Shown: piece after piece, positions 34,113 to 43,013 of the stretch
How positions within the stretch are numbered: the stretch's first letter is position 1
Layout: each line of letters opens with the position of its first letter
Source of the DNA: Flavobacterium sp. HBTb2-11-1
GTDB lineage: Bacteria > Bacteroidota > Bacteroidia > Flavobacteriales > Flavobacteriaceae
NCBI RefSeq assembly: GCF_009826975.1
Contig: NZ_WUMO01000006.1
Span: 186,001 to 250,000 of the forward strand
Direction of reading: 5' to 3'
DNA: 64,000 bases
Made by a program: the position numbers and the translations under genes
The notes under the pieces: generated by a model
Seen by the model: the letters and a program-made list of their open reading frames with translations, nothing else
Told to the model about the DNA's origin: nothing
Databases searched by the model: none

Positions 34113-34880
34113 CTATTTACTGTTTTTCTTTATAATTTCTTGTGCTAAATGAATATAGTTTACGGCACCTTTACTTGTAGCATCATAGTTGATGATACTT
34201 TCTCCAAAACTCGGAGCCTCACTTAATTTTACATTTCGCTGAATTACAGTATCAAAAACCATATCGTTAAAGTGTTTTTGAACTTCTTCTACAACCTGAT
34301 TAGATAAACGTAATCTTGAATCATACATTGTAAGCAATAATCCTTCAATGTCAAGATCTGGGTTGTGTATTTTTTGAATACTCTTAATAGTGTTCAATAG
34401 TTTACCTAATCCTTCAAGTGCAAAATATTCACACTGAATAGGAATAACTACAGAATCTGCAGCTGTTAAAGCATTCAAGGTTAACAAACCTAGAGAAGGT
34501 GCGCAATCGATAATGATATAATCATATTCTTCTTTTGCTTCTTCTAATGCTTTTTTAAGCATGTATTCACGGTTTTCTTTGTCAACCAATTCAATTTCGA
34601 TAGCAACAAGGTCAATGTGAGCTGGTATCACGTCAACGTTTGGAGCTGTACATTTTAAAACGGCTTCTTTTGGTGTTACAGTATGCTCAAGTATTTGGTA
34701 AGTTCCAGTTTCAACTGTTTCTACGTCAATTCCAAGACCAGATGTAGCATTGGCCTGTGGATCAGCGTCGATCAACAATACTTTTTTTTCTAAAACACCT
34801 AATGAGGCAGCAAGATTTACTGATGTAGTAGTCTTTCCAACGCCTCCTTTTTGATTAGCAATAGCAATGATTTTGCCCAT
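34113..34880 (-). CDS. parA: Chromosome partitioning ATPase ParA (Soj type)
   Basis: A 255-residue MinD/ParA ATPase. The deviant Walker A is KGGVGKTTTSVNLAASL at about 11-27 with the signature Lys, the second ATP site reads DADPQANATSGLG, and Walker B is YDYIIIDCAPSLG. The short N-terminus lacks a DNA-binding HTH, which marks the chromosomal Soj group rather than plasmid ParA. First gene of the parA-parB-DUF5683-dapB-lepB run; 220 bp separate it from rlpA. No promoter could be firmly placed. Confidence 0.95.
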   Translation of the reverse strand: MGKIIAIANQKGGVGKTTTSVNLAASLGVLEKKVLLIDADPQANATSGLGIDVETVETGTYQILEHTVTPKEAVLKCTAPNVDVIPAHIDLVAIEIELVDKENREYMLKKALEEAKEEYDYIIIDCAPSLGLLTLNALTAADSVVIPIQCEYFALEGLGKLLNTIKSIQKIHNPDLDIEGLLLTMYDSRLRLSNQVVEEVQKHFNDMVFDTVIQRNVKLSEAPSFGESIINYDATSKGAVNYIHLAQEIIKKNSK

Positions 34881-35100
34881 TTATTTTCTGAATTTTGAAC
34901 CGTAAAAATACAATTATTTATGGTTTCTGAAAATCTATTTTGTTAACATTTGTGAAAGTGTGTCTAATCGGGGTTTTATAGGAGTTTGACAGAAAATAAT
35001 TTTAGTTATGAATAAAATTATTAATAAGTTTTTTGAATAATTTAGGCGATATTCTTGCTGCAAAATGACGAAGGCCTAAATTTTGATTAGATCAAAAGAT

Positions 35101-35505
35101 CTATTTTAAAACTTCGATAGTGACATAAGCTACCCCGCTTTTTTTGTTAGAAGCAATTTCCATAAAAGCCCTTTTGCTGAGATCAATTTCTCGTCCTTTT
35201 ACAAAAGGTCCGCGATCTGTAATTTCTACAATAACAAATTTCTTATTTGCTTCGTTCGTTACTTTTAATAGGGTGCCAAAAGGGAATTTTTTGTGTGCTG
35301 CAGTAAGATCATTGTTGTTAAATCTTCTCCCGCTTGCTGTTTTTCGTCCGTTAAATTTGTCATGATAATAAGAAGCATGGGCGTTTTTCTTGTATGGTAT
35401 ACTTTCTCTGACTGAAGCACATGAATCAATACGAGTGATGTTTTTTTGTTGTGCGATTGCAACGGCAGAAAAAAATAAGGCAATAAATAGTATAATCCTT
35501 CTCAT
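35101..35505 (-). CDS. RlpA-like protein with a double-psi beta-barrel
   Basis: A 134-residue secreted protein: a signal peptide (1-18, ending AIAQ) and one DPBB domain (about 40-134). Active-site style wording is HASYYHDKFNGRKTASGRRF, LTAAHKKFPFGTLLKVTN and ITDRGPFVKGREIDLSKRAF. RlpA of Pseudomonas is a lytic transglycosylase for septal peptidoglycan; the catalytic Glu of that enzyme is not confirmed here, and no SPOR domain follows. A lipobox is missing, so it is soluble in the periplasm. Stands alone. Confidence 0.87.
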   Translation of the reverse strand: MRRIILFIALFFSAVAIAQQKNITRIDSCASVRESIPYKKNAHASYYHDKFNGRKTASGRRFNNNDLTAAHKKFPFGTLLKVTNEANKKFVIVEITDRGPFVKGREIDLSKRAFMEIASNKKSGVAYVTIEVLK

Positions 35506-35722
35506 ATTATTTTCTCTTTCTATTTTATGGGCAAAAAAAGATTATTAAAGAAAAACAGATGTATTCGATAAGCTTTATTTATGTTAGAAAAAGACAAAAT
35601 TTTCAGATTTTGTAGTGTTTTTGATGAGAAAATTGAGCTCAGAAACGGACAGAAAGATTAGAGATTATTGCTATTTTGGGCGTTCTTAAAACTACAAGTA
35701 TTACAATCTATCAAACCACAAA

Positions 35723-37906
35723 ATGAAAATTGTTATGAGTAAAAAAATAATCTCATTATTTGCAGTATTTACGTTTATGATGCTTTTATGCAGTTTTGTT
35801 TCGCCTTATTCTGCTAGCGAGAAAATAGAAGGAAATAAAAAAATCCACCGCAAAATTGTTTACAACAAAAAGAAACACAGTCTCACCTTAACATGGTCGG
35901 CTTTTGGTACTTCTGGAAATTATGCCATTACAAGAGGAGGCAGTCGTCTGGCATCTGATTTTGTGTCGGTAGGATCAACTTCTAAATTGACATTTATCGA
36001 TAATAAGCCTAATACTAGCAAATATGAGAACTATTATAAAGTAAGCCGAAATGATATCACGATTATCATTTCGCTTGAAAATCAGATTTTTGGAGACAAT
36101 ATGTATTTCTACGACAGAAAATATGAAAAAGCTGAAACGGCGCGAAATGAAATTAATTCGCAGTTTAGCAGGATAGGTTTAGGCGGTGCAAATGGCGAGT
36201 GGACAACAAAACGTCAAGCATACTATTTTAAGCCTAATGTAAATGGACAAACTTATGATGTTGGCGGATCAGGTTCTGCATCTTCAGCAGAGGCAAACGC
36301 TATAGAGTTAGGGTTTTACTCTCATATTGGAGGTTTGGGAAAGGTGCCTTCTGATGTTAAATTAGGTGCGATTTTTACAAAACCTCATCTTTCGGGAGGA
36401 GCAAATGCGACTTGTACATTTTGGCGTTCTGTAGAAAATGTAGAAGTAATGCGTGATTTTTCGTGGACTGTTTCTCAGTCAACAAGCGCACGAAGATTAT
36501 TGATTGAAAGCACTTCTAAATATATTTCAGATATTGGAAATACAAATTTCTGGGGCAGTGGCGGTTTCATTGCTGATGCTCATTATACAACATCTAGGCC
36601 AAATTGGGGCGGACAGCAGCAATGGTATACTAGAAATACAGTTTTTCCGTCAGGTTCTGGAGCGATGGGAGGTTCGTACAATATGGTTTGGCAGGGATGT
36701 GTAAATTCTCCACAAGCAGATGAAGCTAATTCCCCAATTTCTACAACGCCAATTATTAGAGAAAAACCTTTTCTTTTTATCGATAACGATGGAGAGTATA
36801 AAGTGTTTGTTCCTGCTTGGCAAAAAGATAGAGTAGGAGTTTCTTGGTCTGCAACAGATATGGGGAAAGGTGAAATTCAAGATTTGGATACAAAATGGTA
36901 CGTGGCTAAAGAAGGAGATACCGATGTAGAGGTTAACGCTGCATTGAAAGCTGGCAAAAACATATTTTTTACTCCTGGACATTATGCTTTGAACGCTCCC
37001 ATTCAGGTAAATAGAAAAGACGCTATACTTCTGGGGGCTGGTATTGCTTCTGTAACGCTAGAGCCTACAGAAAAAAATACTTGGGGATGTATTTATGCTG
37101 ATGATAAAGACGGAATTATCATTGCTGGCCTTTTAATGGATTCATTTAATAGTACGACGTATCAAGTTAGAATTGGCAATGAAAGAGCAAATGCAGATCA
37201 CATCGCAGATCCTATTTTGCTTAGCGATATTACTTGTAGAGTAGGCGGAGTTCAATCAAAAAATATTCAGATTCAAGCTTCTATGCAAATAAATAGTAAT
37301 AATGTTGTGGGCGATCATTTTTGGTTGTGGCGTGCGGATCACGGTTCGCAAAAAGGCGGCGACGCGCGCTGGACAAGAGACAGGTGTAAGAACGGACTTA
37401 TTGTGGCAGGAAATGATGTTACGCTTTACGCTTTATTTGTAGAGCACTTTCAGGAATATGAAGTGTTGTGGTTGGGAGAACGTGGCAGAACATTTTTCTT
37501 TCAAAATGAACCGCCTTATGACGCACCAAACCAAGCAAGTTGGAGTAGTCAAGGGGGAAGGGTTGATGGGTATGCGGCTTTTAAAGTAGCCAATTCCGTA
37601 AAAGAACATCATACAATAGGAATGGGGTCTTATGCCGTTTTTACAGGAACAGATGGGAATGTAAATAAAAAGAATGGTTTTGAAATTCCAAACAATCCGA
37701 ATGTGAAACTCGAAAAAATGTGCATTACCCGTTTTGCAGGTTCTGGAAATATTCAAAACGTTATAAATGGTACAGGTGGAAGCACAGCAACTGGTGTAAA
37801 ACGTGTAGCAGTATATAGTAATGGAGAAGGTACACAGCCTTTTGATGAAGAATTTACATTGCCAAATCGTGAATCTTATCCTGCTTACATAAGTATGGAG
37901 AAATAA
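35723..37906 (+). CDS. Secreted right-handed beta-helix protein, GH55-like
   Basis: A 727-residue secreted protein with a signal peptide (1-31). It reads as two parallel beta-helix halves: GGLGKVPSDVKLGAIF..FWRSVENVEV..SQSTSARRLLIES in the first, and EKPFLFIDNDGEYKVFVP..NAALKAGKNIFFTPGHYAL..ADHGSQKGGDARW..FVEHFQEYEVLWLGERGRTFFFQNEPPYD in the second. The same order is known to me from Streptomyces proteins often mislabelled adenylyl cyclase, and the EH-x-x-x-Y..QxExPY pattern resembles GH55 exo-beta-1,3-glucanases. A beta-glucan-active enzyme is a fair guess, not proven. Single gene; no SusC/SusD beside it. Confidence 0.6.
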   Translation: MKIVMSKKIISLFAVFTFMMLLCSFVSPYSASEKIEGNKKIHRKIVYNKKKHSLTLTWSAFGTSGNYAITRGGSRLASDFVSVGSTSKLTFIDNKPNTSKYENYYKVSRNDITIIISLENQIFGDNMYFYDRKYEKAETARNEINSQFSRIGLGGANGEWTTKRQAYYFKPNVNGQTYDVGGSGSASSAEANAIELGFYSHIGGLGKVPSDVKLGAIFTKPHLSGGANATCTFWRSVENVEVMRDFSWTVSQSTSARRLLIESTSKYISDIGNTNFWGSGGFIADAHYTTSRPNWGGQQQWYTRNTVFPSGSGAMGGSYNMVWQGCVNSPQADEANSPISTTPIIREKPFLFIDNDGEYKVFVPAWQKDRVGVSWSATDMGKGEIQDLDTKWYVAKEGDTDVEVNAALKAGKNIFFTPGHYALNAPIQVNRKDAILLGAGIASVTLEPTEKNTWGCIYADDKDGIIIAGLLMDSFNSTTYQVRIGNERANADHIADPILLSDITCRVGGVQSKNIQIQASMQINSNNVVGDHFWLWRADHGSQKGGDARWTRDRCKNGLIVAGNDVTLYALFVEHFQEYEVLWLGERGRTFFFQNEPPYDAPNQASWSSQGGRVDGYAAFKVANSVKEHHTIGMGSYAVFTGTDGNVNKKNGFEIPNNPNVKLEKMCITRFAGSGNIQNVINGTGGSTATGVKRVAVYSNGEGTQPFDEEFTLPNRESYPAYISMEK

Positions 37907-37921
37907 CTAGGGAGTTTTTTT

Positions 37922-38030
37922 TGCCACGAATTCACGAATTATTTTTCTCAAATCTTTACTGTTATTTTTTCGAATTAATTCGAATAATATTAGATGAAAT
38001 ATTTAAAAAGAAAATTCGTGAATTTGTGGC
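37922..38030. repeat. Intergenic palindromic repeat, CACGAATT units (long form)
   Basis: Left gccacgaattcacgaatt, right attcgtgaatttgtggc, with about 70 bp between them that is itself AT-rich and partly mirrored (tcgaattaattcga at 37970-37983). It follows the beta-helix gene. Confidence 0.8.
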
Positions 38031-38101
38031 TATTTATTTTTCGGCTTGTTTGAGGTAAATAGCCAATGGTTTCAACTATTGAAACACAATGTATGAAAAT
38101 A

Positions 38102-38130
38102 AAAAAGCAGAACATTTCTGTTCGGCTTTG
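38102..38130 (-). terminator. Terminator-like hairpin of the broken tRNA copy
   Basis: On the minus strand: stem gccgaaca, loop gaaa, stem tgttctgc, then a T-run. One mismatch in the stem. It stands directly after the tRNA remnant, as the intact tRNA has its own terminator. Confidence 0.55.
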
Positions 38131-38200
38131 TCGGCGTGGCAGTCCCGAAAGCTTTCGGGAGAACCTTTGGCTTTTCCGATCAGAATCGGACGCGATAACC
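38131..38200 (-). pseudogene. tRNA remnant interrupted by an 18-bp palindrome
   Basis: Aligned to the intact tRNA-Pro 140 bp away, tcggcgtggcag matches tcggggtggcag (11 of 12), gaacct matches exactly, and cgcgataacc matches exactly at the same 30-bp distance from gaacct. Where the T-loop should be there is instead the perfect palindrome tcccgaaagctttcggga (38143-38160). The anticodon arm is shifted (loop TTCTGA) and the 5' half with the D-arm and acceptor strand is gone. Not expected to be functional. Confidence 0.5.
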
Positions 38201-38231
38201 ACTTTCCAACATTTTTATTTTGAGTTTATTG

Positions 38232-38269
38232 CAAAAAAAAAGTCTTTCCAAATAAATGAAAAGACTTTT
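38232..38269 (-). terminator. Terminator of tRNA-Pro
   Basis: On the minus strand: stem aaaagtcttt, 12-nt loop, stem aaagactttt, then a run of T. It begins directly after the tRNA 3' end. Confidence 0.8.
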
Positions 38270-38270
38270 G

Positions 38271-38345
38271 TCGGGGTGGCAGGATTCGAACCTGCGGCCT
38301 CCTGCTCCCAAAGCAGGCGCGATAACCGGGCTACGCTACACCCCG
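38271..38345 (-). tRNA. tRNA-Pro, anticodon TGG
   Basis: Folds into a full cloverleaf of 75 nt: acceptor cggggtg with caccccg plus discriminator A, D-arm with AGC..GGTTA, anticodon stem cctgc and gcagg around loop TTTGGGA giving anticodon TGG, and T-arm gcagg-TTCGAAT-cctgc. CCA is not encoded. TGG reads all Pro codons when modified. Confidence 0.96.
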
Positions 38346-38493
38346 AAGATGTAATTTTTGTTGTAGTGCCCGAAAGCGGATGCAAAGATATAAATAAATT
38401 TCGTTTACAAAAGGAAAAAATGAAAATAAATAAAACTTATTTGGACATAGCTATTTCAGATTTATTTTCGGCGATATTTTTTATAATAAAGTT

Positions 38494-38501
38494 TACATTT
38501 G
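38494..38501 (+). promoter_or_regulatory. Promoter -7 element of trxB
   Basis: TACATTTG, an exact TAnnTTTG match, 21 bp before the trxB ATG. Confidence 0.55.
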
Positions 38502-38522
38502 CAACTCAAAAAAACTATTACT

Positions 38523-39470
38523 ATGTCAAATACAATCGAAAAAATTAAATGCCTTATTATAGGTTCTGGCCCTGCAGGTTATACTGCGGCGATTTATGCA
38601 GCCAGAGCTAATATGAATCCGGTACTATATCAAGGAATGCAACCTGGTGGTCAATTGACTACTACTAACGAGGTTGAAAACTTTCCGGGTTATGTTGATG
38701 GAGTTACAGGACCAGAAATGATGATTCAGCTACAAGAACAAGCAAAACGCTTTGGTGCAGATATTCGTGACGGTTGGGCTACAAAAGTTGATTTTTCTGG
38801 AGATATTCATAAAGTTTGGATTAACGATACAATCGAATTGCACTGTGAAACTGTAATTATTTCTACAGGTGCTTCAGCTAAATATTTAGGATTACCATCA
38901 GAACAACACTATTTGAATATGGGTGGTGGGGTTTCTGCGTGTGCTGTTTGCGACGGATTCTTCTATAGAAACCAAGACGTTGTTATTGTTGGAGCAGGAG
39001 ATTCTGCTTGTGAAGAAGCACATTATTTGTCTAAACTTTGTAAAAAAGTAACCATGTTAGTAAGAAGCGATAAATTCAGAGCTTCTAAAATTATGGAAGA
39101 GCGTGTTCGTAAAACTGAAAACATCGAGATTTTAATGAATCACGATACTGTTGAAGTTTTAGGAGATAGTAATGTTGTTCATGCCATTAAAGCTTTAAAC
39201 AAAACAACTGGCGAAACAATCGAAATTCCTGCAACTGGTTTCTTCGTAGCAATTGGTCACAAACCAAACACAGATATTTTTAAAGATTACATTACTCTTG
39301 ACGAAACAGGATATATAGTAAATACACCAGGAACTTCTAAAACAAATGTTGAAGGTGTTTTTGTAGCGGGAGATGCTGCAGATCATGTATACCGTCAGGC
39401 AATTACTGCTGCAGGTACAGGATGTATGGCTGCATTGGATGCTGAAAGATATTTGGCTTCAAAAGAGTAA
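38523..39470 (+). CDS. trxB: Thioredoxin-disulfide reductase
   Basis: A 315-residue flavoprotein that reduces thioredoxin with NADPH. FAD loop IIGSGPAGYTAAIYAAR at about 10-26, redox centre CAVCDG near residue 140, NADPH loop VGAGDSACEEAHYLSKL, and the closing VEGVFVAGDAAD. All catalytic residues are present and the length is normal. The frame is open upstream to a TTG at 38499, but that would fall inside the promoter; the ATG at 38523 matches homologues. Followed by a strong terminator. Confidence 0.96.
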   Translation: MSNTIEKIKCLIIGSGPAGYTAAIYAARANMNPVLYQGMQPGGQLTTTNEVENFPGYVDGVTGPEMMIQLQEQAKRFGADIRDGWATKVDFSGDIHKVWINDTIELHCETVIISTGASAKYLGLPSEQHYLNMGGGVSACAVCDGFFYRNQDVVIVGAGDSACEEAHYLSKLCKKVTMLVRSDKFRASKIMEERVRKTENIEILMNHDTVEVLGDSNVVHAIKALNKTTGETIEIPATGFFVAIGHKPNTDIFKDYITLDETGYIVNTPGTSKTNVEGVFVAGDAADHVYRQAITAAGTGCMAALDAERYLASKE

Positions 39471-39513
39471 TTTTTAGTTTACGGTCTCAGTCACAGTTTA
39501 CGGACTATAAAAT

Positions 39514-39545
39514 AAAAGTCCCAATCGTATGATTGGGACTTTTTC
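39514..39545 (+). terminator. Terminator of trxB
   Basis: Stem aaaagtcccaatc pairs with gattgggactttt around a 4-nt loop, followed by T's; it also faces the convergent gene ending at 39580. Confidence 0.9.
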
Positions 39546-39579
39546 ATTATATCTTAAACCCTAAAAAGTTTTGAAAGTT

Positions 39580-40440
39580 TTACAATGTCGTTGCTTTTGG
39601 TTTTGGTGCACCTGGTTTTTTTATCAGCTTAGCTTCTTCGCTAAAGCGTGTAAGGTCTATTTTTGGATCGCCATATAATGAAATTTCAGACTTGTCTCCA
39701 GCTGCAATTGCGACAGTGTTTTCTGCTAAAATGGTAGCAACGGCAGAACCTTCAGCTGTAACATTTGCATCTTTCAAAGTAAATTTTGTTCCTGTAAAAA
39801 CTGAATTGTTGTCTAATCGAATAGTAGCTTTTTCTGCAATACCTTCAATTGCAGCGGTTGCTTTTTGGTACAAATCGCATTTGAATTTTATGGCAGAAAC
39901 CAATGTTTTTACGCCAGCATATTTGCTCAATTGTAAACTTCCGTCTTCAGCTTTTAAGTTTAATTCTGTTCTGGATTTATCATCAGCGATTAAAGTGAAT
40001 TTTTTTGAGTTTACATTCAAATACAATTTGGAAAAATCAAGACAATTCATTGTGATGTCATCCAATTGCAGTTCTTGAATAGCGTAAACTATTGCCTCAT
40101 TTTTTGTGATTACTTTATTCAATGATTTAGTATAAGTAACCTTAACAGATAGTTTCTTGAAAATAGTAGATTCTTTATTGGTGTATAAGCGAAGTGTTTT
40201 TTCTCTTAAATCCATACCTACAATATCGTGCAGGTTGTCATCGGCTTCAATTTTAATTTCGTTTTTTTCTCCTTGTTCTAGATAAACTTCCAGATTATCA
40301 TCAACTTCAAGGGCATCAAAACTTCCAACTTCTTTTATTGAGGTAGTTACAATTTTAGAACCTTTAATTTTTTCTCTTTTTTGAGCGAAAGTCAGAGTTG
40401 TAACAAGTAATAATAGGAGTAGGGCGGTACTTTTTTTCAT
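39580..40440 (-). CDS. DUF2807 (GIN-domain) secreted protein
   Basis: A 286-residue protein with a signal peptide (1-19, ending FAQ) and a repetitive beta-solenoid domain of the DUF2807 / head-GIN family (about 30-270). The wording FDALEVDDNLEVYLEQGEKNEIKIEADDNLHDIV is the family start; later strands repeat every 20 or so residues. Likely on the periplasmic side or surface; function unknown. The frame is open upstream to 40479, but the ATG at 40438-40440 starts the signal peptide. Last gene of the PadR-PspC operon, with the C-terminus KKPGAPKPKA basic and low in complexity. Confidence 0.82.
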   Translation of the reverse strand: MKKSTALLLLLLVTTLTFAQKREKIKGSKIVTTSIKEVGSFDALEVDDNLEVYLEQGEKNEIKIEADDNLHDIVGMDLREKTLRLYTNKESTIFKKLSVKVTYTKSLNKVITKNEAIVYAIQELQLDDITMNCLDFSKLYLNVNSKKFTLIADDKSRTELNLKAEDGSLQLSKYAGVKTLVSAIKFKCDLYQKATAAIEGIAEKATIRLDNNSVFTGTKFTLKDANVTAEGSAVATILAENTVAIAAGDKSEISLYGDPKIDLTRFSEEAKLIKKPGAPKPKATTL

Positions 40441-40523
40441 TAATTCTAGATTTGATTTTGACAAATATAAAAAAATCATCCACTTTTGGTGAATGATTTC
40501 GTTTATATTTAACAGTTGTTTTT

Positions 40524-41258
40524 TTAGCTTTTGTTTACGTTTCCTCCAGAGCTTGCAGATTTTTCAACTGTTTTTGGATTACCGCTGTAGTTAATATTTC
40601 CTCCGCTAGAAGCATCTGCTTTTAGACTTAAGATTGGACGTACAGAAACGGTTCCTCCGCTAGAAGCATCTGCACGAACATCATTTGCCATTAATTTTTC
40701 GGCATCAATACTTCCTCCACTAGAAACCGAAGTAGTAAGACTTAATGCTTTACCTTCAATTTCTACAGAACTTCCGCTTCCTGCATCTACTGCGATTCTG
40801 TCCGATTCGATTTTAACATCCATTGATGCTGCGCTCGAAGCTTCTAAAGTAATATCTTCACCTTGAACAAGTCCATCAGTTTCAACCGTTGAAGCACTTG
40901 AAGCTTCTATTTTATGAACAACTGGCATTTTTACGGTTACTTTTTTTGATGTAATGTTGCGGAAAGAATTGTACTTGCACTCAATAATAAGTGTTCCGTT
41001 TTCTACTTTCGTAACAATTTCTTTTTGCAGATTGTCATCAGCCTCAACCGTAATTTCTGTAGCATCTGACTGTACAATAACCACATCGATGGCATTGCTT
41101 ACAGAGATATTTTTAAACTCTCCTTGAACAGTTCTTTTTTCTGTGGTAACATTCCCGCTTCCTTCAATTGCATTCATGTTAAAATTACATGAAGCAAACA
41201 ATAAAGCAGTAACAGTTGCAATTATAAATTTCGTAATATGAATGATTATTTTTATCAT
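40524..41258 (-). CDS. DUF2807 (head-GIN) lipoprotein
   Basis: A 244-residue lipoprotein: the lipobox FASC ends the signal peptide near residue 24. The DUF2807 domain begins FKNISVSNAIDVVIVQSDATEITVEADDNLQKEIV and ends in clearly repeated strands with the wording DASSGG (about 190-240), a solenoid-like pattern. Paralogue of the next gene in the operon, though with low identity. Starts 3 bp after the PspC gene, so co-transcribed. Role unknown; the operon suggests an envelope-stress link. Confidence 0.84.
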   Translation of the reverse strand: MIKIIIHITKFIIATVTALLFASCNFNMNAIEGSGNVTTEKRTVQGEFKNISVSNAIDVVIVQSDATEITVEADDNLQKEIVTKVENGTLIIECKYNSFRNITSKKVTVKMPVVHKIEASSASTVETDGLVQGEDITLEASSAASMDVKIESDRIAVDAGSGSSVEIEGKALSLTTSVSSGGSIDAEKLMANDVRADASSGGTVSVRPILSLKADASSGGNINYSGNPKTVEKSASSGGNVNKS

Positions 41259-41261
41259 GGT

Positions 41262-43010
41262 TTAGTTAATTTTGATTATCACTCCGTTTTTATCAGTAGT
41301 TAGTTTTCCCTTAGTTGTTTTTCCGTTTAAAACTTCTTTTCCATTAATTTTAACCGAAACTTCTTTTATAGTGTCGTTAGTGGTATTTGCATCAGAATCA
41401 TTTTGATCATTCTCATAATCACTTTCGTAATTGTTGTCATTGTCCTCATCAGCAGGGCAGTTTAAACATTTTACTTTAGTCCCGATAACTTTGTAATTGT
41501 AATCTCCGTTATAATTCAATTCGAAGAAATTGTCGTCTGAATTATAATAATCTCTTACAGAAGAATCAGGTTTGATTAATTGCCCTTCTGGTACATACAG
41601 GTAAATATCAACTTCTTGTCCTCTGAATTTGTTTTTTACATCTGTCAGAAAATAATTATCCAAAATTAAATGATTTCCGCTAACTTGAAACTTATAGGTA
41701 ATTTTTTCTGCTCTTTTTTTAGCATTTGTAAATGAGTTTCCTCTTGCGCTTTTTTCTATCTGCATAAACGGAGCCGATTCGTCTGTGTGTAATACATGTA
41801 AACGTACATCATTAGAATAAATCAAATCATTGTTTGCAGAATCCTGTACAAATTCAAACTCTCTATAGTGGTTCAAACTTTTTGTATAATAATCATTGTA
41901 TTTGAACTTAATATATAAAGTATCTGTTGGTTTGATTGCCAAAACTTTTTTCTCGACTACTTTGTTATCGTATGAAATTTCAGTTGCCTGTTTGATTCCG
42001 ATACTAGTTAGAATGGCAATAGAAATAATCCAAAGAGCTAAAAGCGTATATTTTGTAATATTTCCGATTGATTTTAAGTTTGGAGATAACAGTTTAAATC
42101 CTAAAAGTGTTAAGAAGAAAAACGGAATTCCAACAGCAAAGAACATCAACAATCCGAATGACCAAAGCGGATATTCTGTAAAGTTTCCAGCTTCGATAAA
42201 ATTCTGCCAAGGGAAATCGATAAAAATGTTAGTTCCCAAAGTAAAAACGCCAATCAATAACATGATTAAGGTTGAAATCCCTGATATAATTAAAATTACT
42301 CCTAAGAATTTTGCAAAGATTTTAAAAATCGTCATGATAAAGTCTCCAAATGAACTACTTATTCTCTCAGCTCCCGACTTTACTTGGTTTCCCATTTTGT
42401 CATAATCTGCATTTTTGAATTTCTCAGAAAGTGAATCAATTTCTTCGCGAACTTTTTTTTCGATGTTCGAAATTGTTACAGGTTCTCCAGTCATTTCCAA
42501 TTTTTCTGAAGTGGTAACTGCTTCAGGAGTTACGATCCAAAGAACGAAATAAGCTAAAATTCCAGTTCCAAAACCTGCGAAAACGAAGATTAAGAATATG
42601 ATTTTAATCCATACAGCATCAATTCCAAAGTAATGTCCTAAACCTGTAGCCACACCTCCGATCATACCTTTTTCTTTATCGCGATATAATTTTTTGTGTT
42701 TTCTAGGACCATAATTATTATAAGACTGATTCGGATTTTCTTCGTCTTCAATTCGGTAGTCTTCTGGTTGTCCCATTACCGCAATCACTTCATCAACATC
42801 TTTCAGTCCAACAACATGTTTTTCGCTTTTTTGTTTTTCTGTCAATAATTCAGAAACACGCATTTCGATGTCTTTAATGATTTCATCCTGACCAGATGAG
42901 TTGTTAAGTGATCGTTTTATAGCGTCAAAGTAGCGTGTCAATTTTAAGTATGCATCTTCATCGATGTGAAAAAACATCCCGCCTAAGTTAATATTTACTG
43001 TTTTGTTCAT
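41262..43010 (-). CDS. PspC-domain membrane protein
   Basis: A 582-residue protein. The N-terminal 100 residues are soluble and hold INLGGMFFHIDEDAYLKLTRYF and a regulatory helix pair. The PspC domain follows (about 107-165: LYRDKEKGMIGGVATGLGHYFGIDAVWIKIIF), then several membrane helices (about 235-340), and a C-terminal periplasmic beta-rich part with acidic tail (NDNNYESDYENDQNDSD) . The family responds to envelope stress in other bacteria. Its gene lies 3 bp after padR, with GIN-domain genes 3 bp and further behind, a co-transcribed set. Confidence 0.85.
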   Translation of the reverse strand: MNKTVNINLGGMFFHIDEDAYLKLTRYFDAIKRSLNNSSGQDEIIKDIEMRVSELLTEKQKSEKHVVGLKDVDEVIAVMGQPEDYRIEDEENPNQSYNNYGPRKHKKLYRDKEKGMIGGVATGLGHYFGIDAVWIKIIFLIFVFAGFGTGILAYFVLWIVTPEAVTTSEKLEMTGEPVTISNIEKKVREEIDSLSEKFKNADYDKMGNQVKSGAERISSSFGDFIMTIFKIFAKFLGVILIISGISTLIMLLIGVFTLGTNIFIDFPWQNFIEAGNFTEYPLWSFGLLMFFAVGIPFFFLTLLGFKLLSPNLKSIGNITKYTLLALWIISIAILTSIGIKQATEISYDNKVVEKKVLAIKPTDTLYIKFKYNDYYTKSLNHYREFEFVQDSANNDLIYSNDVRLHVLHTDESAPFMQIEKSARGNSFTNAKKRAEKITYKFQVSGNHLILDNYFLTDVKNKFRGQEVDIYLYVPEGQLIKPDSSVRDYYNSDDNFFELNYNGDYNYKVIGTKVKCLNCPADEDNDNNYESDYENDQNDSDANTTNDTIKEVSVKINGKEVLNGKTTKGKLTTDKNGVIIKIN

Positions 43011-43013
43011 GAC

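Noticed and set aside
34881..35100. A parS site near parA/parB
   Set aside because: No sequence close to TGTTnCACGTGnAACA is visible here or in the flanking gaps.
38018..38130. A possible small gene between the beta-helix gene and the tRNA
   Set aside because: The region is filled by a repeat arm and a hairpin, and no frame has a start with sensible coding character.
38066..38548. A plus-strand open frame of 160 codons over the tRNA region
   Set aside because: It runs antisense through tRNA-Pro and its remnant; its GFEPAASCSQSRRDNRA wording is the well-known artefact of translating a tRNA backwards.
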